A stretch of 38,137 nt of DNA from an uncultured bacterium. GTDB lineage: Bacteria; Verrucomicrobiota; Kiritimatiellia; RFP12; UBA1067. The notes beneath the pieces were generated by a model that had not been told where the DNA came from, did not search any database, and saw only the letters and a list, made by a program, of their open reading frames with translations. The stretch covers positions 1 through 38,137 of the forward strand of contig CACWIW010000046.1 in assembly GCA_902761035.1 (NCBI GenBank), written 5' to 3'. A program made the translations under genes and the position numbers. Shown here piece by piece: positions 14,685 through 21,130 of the stretch. How positions within the stretch are numbered: the stretch's first letter is position 1; every line of letters begins with the position of its first letter.

Positions 14685-16018
14685 TACTGGTAGTTCCTGA
14701 TCCGAACGTCGATTCCGCTTCCAGTGAGGAGATCTGCCACCTGCTTGATCGGCGTCTGGGAATAGTGATAGGGGAACAGTACCTTTGGCTTGATCGTTCG
14801 CGCCGCCTTCGCGAGCTGCTCCGGCGTCATCGTGTATGGCTGGTTGCAGGGCAGAAAGGCAACGTCGATGTCCTTGAGGGACGCCATCTCCGGGATGTCC
14901 TCCGTGTCGCCGGCGATGTAGATGCGAAGGCCGTCGATTGCCAGCACGTACCCGTTGTCGCGTCCCTTGGGATGGAACTGCGTATGCCCCGGCGTGGTGT
15001 TGTAGGCCGGAACGGCGTCCAACTTGATTCCCTTCGCAAGCACGCGACTTTCGCCGTTCGTCAGAGCCGTTCCGAAGCCCAACATCTTCTGGACCGCCGG
15101 GTTGGCGACTATCTCAGTGCCGTCTTTCCGGAGCGTGGCGATCGTATCGCGATCGAAGTGATCGAAATGTTCGTGCGTGACGAGGATGACGTCGGCTTTA
15201 GGAAACTTCGAGTAATCCGTATCGGGCGCGTACTTTGCCACGGGATCGACCTGGATTTCAAGCCCGTCGTACTGGATACGTAGGCTGGCGTGCTTGATCG
15301 CCGTGATCGTGACGGGCTTGCCTTCCTTGGTCTTGAACGTGTCCGTCTGGAAGTCCAGCGCGCTTCCGGTCGCGACGGCGGCCGTCGCGGCGAAAAGCGC
15401 GTTGAGCCAGTTGACGACGTCGTCTTCCGTATGATGTACCGTCACGCCCGTGCCCAAACGGCGCTCGACCTGGTTCGAGCCGCGAATCGTAAGGCCTTCC
15501 TTGACCGTCGCGGCAGGACACGCCTTGCGCACGTCCACGAAGTAGCGGCCCGCGCCTCCGCCGCCGTGCGTGCAGAACGGCACGACCGTCTTGCCCGCGA
15601 ACGAATGCGTCTTGAAGAATTCCGCGACCGGAGGCGCGTACGTTCCGTACCAGATCGGCGTGCCGATGAACACCACGTCGTAGCCGTCGAGCGGAGGAAC
15701 GGCCTTGATCGCACGCGTTCCGCCGTTCTCCATGTCCTTCTTCGCGGCCTTGAGCGTTTCGCCGTAGGCGTCGGGATACGCCTCGACGGTTTCGATTGGG
15801 ACAAGCTCGTCGCCCGTGTGCTTGGCGATCCACTTCGCGACCGTCGCCGTGTTGCCGACCTTCGATTGGGAATAGAAGACAACCGCGACCTTGCCCGGGA
15901 TTTTTGCAGTCAGCGCTACCGTCGCCTCCGTCGAGCGATTTGCCAGTATTCGACACCCGGCCACGAATGCAATGGCGGCAACGACGACGATGCCAAGTAT
16001 GACCAACAGGACTTTCAT
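14684..16018 (-). CDS. Lipoprotein with flavodoxin domain fused to MBL-fold hydrolase domain
   Basis: A 444-aa protein. Residues 3-22 are a hydrophobic signal ending in a lipobox (VAGC, Cys22). Residues about 43-210 form a flavodoxin domain (VVFYSQSKVGNTATVAKWI for the FMN phosphate loop, GTPIWYGTYAPPVAEFF, FCTHGGGGAGR). Residues about 225-444 form a metallo-beta-lactamase fold of the UlaG-like type (THEHFDHFD at 281-289, AGDTEDI, FPYHYSQ). Flavodiiron proteins have the two domains in the opposite order and use HxExD; here the HxHxDH motif points to a hydrolase. Flavodoxin facing outside the cytosol is odd. The start lies 7 bases after the AGGAGG in the upstream reductase tail. Confidence 0.85.
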   Translation of the reverse strand: MKVLLVILGIVVVAAIAFVAGCRILANRSTEATVALTAKIPGKVAVVFYSQSKVGNTATVAKWIAKHTGDELVPIETVEAYPDAYGETLKAAKKDMENGGTRAIKAVPPLDGYDVVFIGTPIWYGTYAPPVAEFFKTHSFAGKTVVPFCTHGGGGAGRYFVDVRKACPAATVKEGLTIRGSNQVERRLGTGVTVHHTEDDVVNWLNALFAATAAVATGSALDFQTDTFKTKEGKPVTITAIKHASLRIQYDGLEIQVDPVAKYAPDTDYSKFPKADVILVTHEHFDHFDRDTIATLRKDGTEIVANPAVQKMLGFGTALTNGESRVLAKGIKLDAVPAYNTTPGHTQFHPKGRDNGYVLAIDGLRIYIAGDTEDIPEMASLKDIDVAFLPCNQPYTMTPEQLAKAARTIKPKVLFPYHYSQTPIKQVADLLTGSGIDVRIRNYQ

Positions 16019-16019
16019 T

Positions 16020-16574
16020 TCATATCCTCCTGCCGAGGTCGAAGGCCGCCTTCATGAACTTCGTCTTCTTCACGGCACCTGGCTCGTAGACGCCTCCGGC
16101 CTTGAGGAAGCCCTTGATCTTCGCGCCGTCAAAGCAGTCGACAAAACCCTGGAGCGGCGCCCTCACGAGATCCCAGTCCATGTTCTCCGCCATCGTCGCG
16201 ACGAGATAGTAAGGCTTGCCGTTTGGCTCCGGCCACTTCGCGACGCAGCGGTCGAAGAGTGCCTTGAGCTGACCGGCGATCGAGAAGTAGTACACAGGCG
16301 TGCCGAACACGACGGCGTCCGCCCGGCATATCTTCTCGACGATTGCGTTGGCGTCATCCTGGATCACACACTTGCCGAGTTTCTGGCAGGCATAGCAGCC
16401 GGTGCAGAACCCGATCTTCTTATCCTTGAGCCGGATGACCTCGGCCTTGTTGCCCGCAGCCTTCACGCCCTTCGCGACTTCCTGGCAGAGCGCGTGGGAG
16501 TTGGAGTTCGGACGGAACGACGCCGAAATGATCAGCACGTTCTTGATTTTCTTTGCTGTCTTCTTCGTGGGCAT
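16020..16574 (-). CDS. NADPH-dependent FMN reductase / flavodoxin-family iron-sulfur-type protein
   Basis: A 184-aa flavodoxin-like protein: KNVLIISASFRPNSNSHALC (phosphate-binding SxRxxSNS loop), CTGCYACQKLGKCVIQDDAN (a cysteine cluster seen in the iron-sulfur flavoprotein-like branch) and DAVVFGTPVYYFSIAGQLKA. It probably carries FMN and reduces quinones, nitro compounds or metal ions using NAD(P)H. It is the first gene of operon B, with the promoter at 16635-16630. Its last codons GGC-AGG-AGG-ATA-TGA hold the Shine-Dalgarno sequence for the next gene. It is the intact parent of the remnants at 5024, 12560 and 13633. Confidence 0.9.
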   Translation of the reverse strand: MPTKKTAKKIKNVLIISASFRPNSNSHALCQEVAKGVKAAGNKAEVIRLKDKKIGFCTGCYACQKLGKCVIQDDANAIVEKICRADAVVFGTPVYYFSIAGQLKALFDRCVAKWPEPNGKPYYLVATMAENMDWDLVRAPLQGFVDCFDGAKIKGFLKAGGVYEPGAVKKTKFMKAAFDLGRRI

Positions 16575-16629
16575 GGCTATATCTCCTTTTGGGGGTTAGA
16601 ATCTGTGCGTCAGCGCACATGGCTCCAAT

Positions 16630-16635
16630 AGTATA
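16630..16635 (-). promoter_or_regulatory. Minus-10 box of operon B promoter
   Basis: TATACT on the minus strand in the context ATGATATACTATTGGAGCC, immediately after the stop codon of the ATPase gene and about 55 bases before the FMN reductase ATG. The box and flanks match those before operon A at 5237-5242. Confidence 0.55.
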
Positions 16636-18075
16636 TCATTTCTCCGGTAAGATTCCCAGTATTCGGGAGAACGGAACGATTGCATCAAAGTATCCTTCGG
16701 CCTCGACCGTCCGGGCCAGATGTCCCGCATAGACAAGCGCGGTCCTTATGGAATTGCCAGCCGCCACTTTCAGCCGACGGGCCTTTTGCGCGACTTCGTC
16801 CACCACCTCCAGTCCGATCTCGGAACGGCGCTTCACTTCGACAATGTAGGCAGACCGTTTCGTCTGGATGAGCAAGTCGATCTGCAAGCCGGAACCTTTC
16901 TTGCCTTCCTGCCGATAGGGGGCGGCGGAATAGACGAGCGCGTTTTCAAGGTGGAGGAAAGGAAGCAGCTCCTGGAAATGGTTGACGACAAGGTTCTCAA
17001 ACTGCAATCCCAGCACGGCCTCCCAGCCCTTGAACTGGTCAAAGCCAGAAAATGCGAAAGCATCTTTGTCGATAAGGGTCGCGGCGGGCTTGACGTACTT
17101 GAGGTAAAACCTTGAGTAGTTGTCTTTCAGGCGATACCGTTTCTCTCTTCTTTCCGCACCGGTCAGCGGATTGGTGCCGACATCAGAGGATACAAATCCG
17201 GCTTCTTCCAGCTGGGCAAGTGCTTCGGAGATGTGTCCGCCCTTCGTGTTGTCGAGCAGGGCCGCAATCTCGGTGACCGTTCGCGAGCCGTCCACGAGAC
17301 AGTCAAGGACGCGAGCCGTGGATTTCGGCTGCCGCGTGATCACGTCGTTGAACATTTCGTCGAAGTCCATCCTCAGCGGAGATCGCGGGCGAAAGCACAG
17401 ACGGCGCATATTTTCAGTTACGGAAAGAGCGGGATTGACTTCTTCAAGGTAGCGGGGAACGCCTCCCGTGATGGACATCATGTCGATGATCTCGCGCATG
17501 TCAAGTCGCTCCCGTACAGGATCCCAGAACCTGATACATTCGCGTAACGGCAGTTCAGGCACGACGACATCAAGCGAACGGCGGCCCAGAAACTGGCCGT
17601 CGTCGATGATGTTTTCCCGAATCCAGGTCGAAACGCTTCCGCAAACAACGAGAATCAAACGCGGATGCTTTTTAAGATGGTTGTCCCACGCCATCTTGAG
17701 CGTTCCGGCGAATGTGGGATCATAATAGCCCATCCATGAAACTTCGTCAAGAAGGACGACCGTTCGCTCGTCATCTGAAATTTCACGGGCAAGGCGACCA
17801 AATGCCGTGAGCCAGCAGTCTGGCAGACTTCTCTCGGCACTCGACTGGTCTGCCAGCTGCCGGGCAAAAGCCCGCAGTTCGTCCTCATTCGAAAGTTCTT
17901 TTTGTGGACGCAAACCTTCAATCTTGATGAAACGGGCCTCTGACCTTTTGGCAAACTGCTCAATAAGGGTACTTTTCCCAATGCGGCGGCGGCCTCGGCA
18001 TGTTACCAAGGATGAGACCCGCTTGCCCCACAGGGCGTCTAGATCTGTCAACAGCTCTTCACGGCCATAAAACAT
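16636..18075 (-). CDS. AAA-type ATPase with C-terminal DUF234/PD-(D/E)XK-like domain
   Basis: A 479-aa protein of the archaeal-ATPase type. Walker A is GRRRIGKST (28-36), Walker B is VVLLDEVSWMGY, and a sensor-like LILVVCGSVSTWI follows. A winged-helix region (GSRTVTEIAALLDNTKGGHI) comes next, then a nuclease-like domain with GLQFENLVVNHF and QIDLLIQTKRSAYIVEVKRR, which fits a D...ExK active site. Such proteins are common in bacteria and archaea near mobile or defence genes, but their role is unclear. The ATG at 18075 has AAGGAAT just upstream. It is monocistronic here and ends at the operon B promoter. Confidence 0.88.
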   Translation of the reverse strand: MFYGREELLTDLDALWGKRVSSLVTCRGRRRIGKSTLIEQFAKRSEARFIKIEGLRPQKELSNEDELRAFARQLADQSSAERSLPDCWLTAFGRLAREISDDERTVVLLDEVSWMGYYDPTFAGTLKMAWDNHLKKHPRLILVVCGSVSTWIRENIIDDGQFLGRRSLDVVVPELPLRECIRFWDPVRERLDMREIIDMMSITGGVPRYLEEVNPALSVTENMRRLCFRPRSPLRMDFDEMFNDVITRQPKSTARVLDCLVDGSRTVTEIAALLDNTKGGHISEALAQLEEAGFVSSDVGTNPLTGAERREKRYRLKDNYSRFYLKYVKPAATLIDKDAFAFSGFDQFKGWEAVLGLQFENLVVNHFQELLPFLHLENALVYSAAPYRQEGKKGSGLQIDLLIQTKRSAYIVEVKRRSEIGLEVVDEVAQKARRLKVAAGNSIRTALVYAGHLARTVEAEGYFDAIVPFSRILGILPEK

Positions 18076-18144
18076 GATAAAGGAATTCCTTTTATGTGTA
18101 AATCTGCGTCAGTTTATCACATTTTTTTCGCAACGGCAACAACA

Positions 18145-18182
18145 AACCGTCACCTATTCGCGAAAATCAAAATAGGTGACGG
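18145..18182. repeat. Palindromic repeat, CCGTCACCTA type, copy 2 (variant loop)
   Basis: AACCGTCACCTAT at 18145-18157 pairs with ATAGGTGACGG at 18172-18182 around a loop of about 14 bases that differs from the other two copies (CGCGAAAATCAAA). It is immediately followed by copy 3, so two units lie in tandem between the ATPase start and the end of the cyclophilin-like gene. Confidence 0.75.
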
Positions 18183-18198
18183 ATTTTCGATCGTCAAA

Positions 18199-18250
18199 AA
18201 CCGTCACCTATTTAAAAAATCACGATTAGGTGACGGTCTTCTGTGGCGGG
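18199..18250. repeat. Palindromic repeat, CCGTCACCTA type, copy 3
   Basis: AACCGTCACCTA at 18199-18210 pairs with TAGGTGACGGT at 18227-18237. The loop (TTAAAAAATCACGA) and the trailing TTCTGTGGCGGG match the unit at 5292-5341 almost base for base. It lies 36 bases past the stop of the cyclophilin-like gene. Confidence 0.75.
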
Positions 18251-18285
18251 AATATTTTTACGACTGTCTCGCTGAAACAACAGTT

Positions 18286-18885
18286 TCAATCAACATTTGC
18301 CACAAGCCTGAAGAACCTGTATGCCGGCTTCTCGTCGGCTGGAAGCAAGTTGTAATCCTTCCATTCGGATTCGTCTGCAGACGGACTTTTTGCAGCAAGC
18401 GTCGTGATCGCGCTCTCCACAGGGAGATTCGTCACGGCGGTGATGCGGGGCGTATTGCCCTCCATGCGGATGTTCGCCGAGAGAGTCGCCTTCTCGAACG
18501 TCACCGTCGCCGAGCCGTTCCCGACGGCCTTGGCAAGTCCGTCCGTCGAGGTCAGCTTGCCGATTCGCGTGTACGAATAGCCACCGGCCGCGCCGTAGAA
18601 GAGAACCAGACAGTTGGAGCCGTAGAGCATCAGATCGCCGGCTTCGATCTTGTCGAAGTAATGCGCGTCCGTCGGCAGGGAAACGCCGTAGTGGTATTTC
18701 TCGTTGCCGTTCAATTCCGTCATGTCCAAAGTGATCGGAAGTTTCTCCATGAATGCGCGACCCGTTGCCGTATCTTCGATCTTCGCGGCAAAGCTCTTGC
18801 CGCCGACCTTCACGACGATGAGGTGGTCGGCAGCAGTCGTCAGGGCCATCGTTGCGATGCTGAATGCCAAAAGCGTGCGTTTCAT
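18286..18885 (-). CDS. Secreted cyclophilin-like fold protein
   Basis: A 199-aa protein with a signal peptide (KRTLLAFSIATMALTTAA) and a cyclophilin-like domain of the kind found beside flavodoxins in gut anaerobes: AFMEKLPITLDMTELNGNEK, the HYGVSLP stretch, GDLMLYGSNCLVLFYG and YSYTRIGKL. The C-terminal part after about residue 150 is not recognised and ends YRFFRLVANVD. No prolyl isomerase activity is established for this branch. A TATACT box at 18931-18926 and a GGAGAACC ribosome site precede the ATG. Confidence 0.8.
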   Translation of the reverse strand: MKRTLLAFSIATMALTTAADHLIVVKVGGKSFAAKIEDTATGRAFMEKLPITLDMTELNGNEKYHYGVSLPTDAHYFDKIEAGDLMLYGSNCLVLFYGAAGGYSYTRIGKLTSTDGLAKAVGNGSATVTFEKATLSANIRMEGNTPRITAVTNLPVESAITTLAAKSPSADESEWKDYNLLPADEKPAYRFFRLVANVD

Positions 18886-19089
18886 TTCAGGGTTCTCCTA
18901 TTGGGGTGAAAAAGAAAACGCCGATAGTATAACTTCGTTCGCGAGAAATAACAAATACCGATTTCTTATCATATAACATAATCTGCGATTATGCCGTGCG
19001 GCACACCGCTCAATACGCTTCAGGCTGTCGTGCCCCGCTCTCCCTTAGGCCCTGCCGAGAATATCGCTCTTTTTGAGCGCAGCGGTCCA

Positions 19090-19195
19090 GACGACTGCCT
19101 CTTCGGTTTCCTCAACGGCAAGTTCGAGCGCGGCAGCATCGAACAATTCTACCGCAACGTCGATACCGTCGGCGCGGGCGAGAACTTCAAGACTC
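19090..19195 (+). pseudogene. Internal fragment of the NTF2-like gene
   Basis: Thirty-five codons read DDCLFGFLNGKFERGSIEQF ... NVDTVGAGENFKTR, matching residues about 37-71 of the protein at 6215-6598 with mostly synonymous changes. Neither the start nor the end of the gene is present. The mainly silent differences suggest that it came from a functional paralog rather than from long-dead DNA. Confidence 0.8.
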
Positions 19196-19250
19196 GAGGT
19201 CATAAAAGGTCGTGGGGACAAGGATTCGCTCTTTCGGTTCTTTATGGACG

Positions 19251-19271
19251 GGTCACGCGTCCCGCGTGACC
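19251..19271. repeat. Palindromic REP-like repeat GGTCACGCG type, copy 1
   Basis: GGTCACGCG-TCC-CGCGTGACC is a perfect 9-base stem with a 3-base loop. The identical 21 bases occur at 30866-30886, again followed by GCGG, in another intergenic region. Confidence 0.8.
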
Positions 19272-19403
19272 GCGGTAGGGCGAGCCGTCCCGACGAGCCG
19301 CCGCCGACTGGGAGCGCCGCCATCTTGGCGGCGCACTGGGACAACGGGCGTCTCGCCCGTTGTGCCTCCCCCTCCACTCAAGTTTGCGTTAAAGACACGA
19401 TCA

Positions 19404-19823
19404 TTACCCTGCCAGTAACTCTGCCATCGATACGAACCCAAATCCGTTTGCGGATTCAGGCGTGCCGATAATCAAGTGATCAATCAATTCCAACCCCACG
19501 AGACTTGCGCCGTCATTGAGCTTGACCGTCGTGTCGTAGTCCGCCTTGCTGGGCATCGGATCGCCCGATGGATGATTGTGGGCGACGATGATTTCCTCCG
19601 CGCCCGCTTTCAACGCCTCGCGGAAGATCGTGCCCGCGTCTATTGCCGCCGTGCCGTCTTGATGCCCAACCGAAACCAGAATCGGTTTGGTAAGAACCTT
19701 CCCGTACGCATCAAGCGGCAACACGAAAACCCGCTCTTCCTTCTGTTCTTTCGGCAACGCCGCACGAATCATCGCAGCGGCAGTGGCGGGAGGCTCGATT
19801 TTTCCTGATTGAGTCGATAGCAT
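19404..19823 (-). CDS. RadC-like JAB/MPN domain protein
   Basis: A 139-aa protein consisting only of the RadC (MPN+/JAMM) domain. The metal-binding motif is HNHPSGDPMPSKAD (about 82-95), preceded by the conserved catalytic-region glutamate in EERVFVLPLD, and followed by GLELIDHLIIG. Full-length RadC has an N-terminal helix-hairpin-helix part that is missing here, as in many mobile-element RadC proteins. Its biochemical role is not settled. AAGGAG stands eight bases before the ATG. It lies directly after the restriction endonuclease gene. Confidence 0.88.
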   Translation of the reverse strand: MLSTQSGKIEPPATAAAMIRAALPKEQKEERVFVLPLDAYGKVLTKPILVSVGHQDGTAAIDAGTIFREALKAGAEEIIVAHNHPSGDPMPSKADYDTTVKLNDGASLVGLELIDHLIIGTPESANGFGFVSMAELLAG

Positions 19824-19846
19824 GGCAGATACTCCTTATTGATAAA

Positions 19847-21118
19847 TTAAGTCCTCTCGTAAATGCGCAAGAACTCTTTCATCTTGTTTGGTATCTTATA
19901 TTTCGGTTTCCGCTCTTTGCCATCACAGGGACTCGGGTGATAAACGCCAAGATAGGGAATCGTGTTTTTTGTGATTTCATATATATCCATCTTGTGGATC
20001 CTAATTGCATATTTCATTCGCTTGCAATAAGACATTAGATTGTTTATCTTGCCCAACTTTTTGTTCCACCATCTTGTTGTTTCATACCCATGATCCGAAT
20101 CTTTTTCTGGCGTAAAGTTAAGAGCGATGTACCACAGCCTACCACCGTTCTCTAAAACAAGTAGGTCTATGTTTTCCTTAAGATTCCCTTGAACATCATT
20201 CTTCTCTGCGTCTGATTTCATATCTCCGTAGAACCATTCTTCATACGTGAGACGCAAGTCGAAATCAAGTTGGCCGTTGCCTTTCTTGGACCACCAAACA
20301 ATATTGCCAGTGGGATGCTCGTGCAGATACCTTTCAACAAAGAACTCATAATACCAACCCTCCCATGCGCCTTGATTCATTCTTGTCGTGTCATTTGCTT
20401 CCATCATTTCTCTGAAGCAGTCTATTCCCTTGAGATATCTTGGCATTGAGTCAAACATTTCACCAAGATAATCAAGGACTTCTCGGTCTTTTTTTATTAC
20501 GGGGACTTCATCCCATCCTCTAATACTATCAATGTGCTTTACGAAATTCTCCTTGTCCAAAACCAGTATTTCATTCCCTGACTTGTCAAGACGCCTGTAC
20601 ACTCCATTCTTTTGTGCGTTTTGCAAATCTATTGTATGAACATGGGCGGCAGAATTGTGAGTACGCCGCCCCGAGTATGTATTTGAACTGAAGCATACAA
20701 AAAGCGTCACCCCGTTCTTTCCATCCGGGAAATAATGATAAATACCAACCAAGACGGTTTCTATGTTATTTGCGAGGTTAGACCTGTAAATATCAGGAAA
20801 GTCACTTCCGATCTGTATTCGTTTCTTTTCTGAACTCCAGTCACCTCCAAGGTGATTAATGTTCCTTGGATAGAAATAAACCCCTTTGCCGTTGTTGTTG
20901 AGCACCGGCAGAAAAACACGATGGTCAACCAATTGCGAGTCCGCGAAACAATCGGAAAGCAACGCAACAATCTCCGCAGATGAAAATTTTTGGTCTGACC
21001 CTACGCATACAACGCTGCCATCCAGAAGGATTTGGTCAATCTTCTTTGGCTTCGTCCGACATCCAGGCATAACACGTCCATGTTCCGCCCACGATCCAGT
21101 CTTATAAATTGTCGCCAT
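19847..21118 (-). CDS. Putative type II restriction endonuclease
   Basis: A 423-aa protein encoded 12 bases after the C5 methyltransferase on the same strand. A PD-(D/E)XK-like active site can be read as QLDFDLRL (D285/D287) followed by YGDMK (D299-x-K301), in the second half. AWEGWYYEFFVERYLHEH before it could be the helix with the supporting glutamate. The DNA is visibly more AT-rich than the flanking genes, a sign of recent transfer. No specific endonuclease family was recognised, so the restriction role rests on the active site and the partner gene. Confidence 0.7.
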   Translation of the reverse strand: MATIYKTGSWAEHGRVMPGCRTKPKKIDQILLDGSVVCVGSDQKFSSAEIVALLSDCFADSQLVDHRVFLPVLNNNGKGVYFYPRNINHLGGDWSSEKKRIQIGSDFPDIYRSNLANNIETVLVGIYHYFPDGKNGVTLFVCFSSNTYSGRRTHNSAAHVHTIDLQNAQKNGVYRRLDKSGNEILVLDKENFVKHIDSIRGWDEVPVIKKDREVLDYLGEMFDSMPRYLKGIDCFREMMEANDTTRMNQGAWEGWYYEFFVERYLHEHPTGNIVWWSKKGNGQLDFDLRLTYEEWFYGDMKSDAEKNDVQGNLKENIDLLVLENGGRLWYIALNFTPEKDSDHGYETTRWWNKKLGKINNLMSYCKRMKYAIRIHKMDIYEITKNTIPYLGVYHPSPCDGKERKPKYKIPNKMKEFLRIYERT

Positions 21119-21130
21119 GTGATTCCCCTA

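Larger units (their letters stand above)
18886..19403. other. Intergenic region with promoter, gene fragment and REP-like repeats
   Basis: About 520 bases without an intact gene. From left to right: the TATACT box of the cyclophilin-like gene (18931-18926), a fragment of an NTF2-like gene (19090-19195), the palindrome GGTCACGCGTCCCGCGTGACC (19251-19271, also at 30866), a GCCGCCATCTTGGCGGCG palindrome near 19316-19333, and ACAACGGGCGTCTCGCCCGT (19341-19363, related to 36590-36610). The rest shows nothing recognisable. Confidence 0.6.

Noticed and set aside
14684..16018. Flavodiiron protein (oxygen or nitric oxide reductase)
   Set aside because: Domain order is reversed, the metal motif is HxHxDH instead of HxExD, and a lipobox precedes the flavodoxin domain.
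4072..16574. Integron cassette array as the explanation for the module shuffling
   Set aside because: Genes overlap by 1-20 bases or abut, leaving no room for attC sites between them, and no integrase is seen.
18145..18250. CRISPR array suggested by repeated CCGTCACCTA units
   Set aside because: Only two tandem palindromes with no regular spacers; they are stem-loops of a dispersed repeat also found at 5292.
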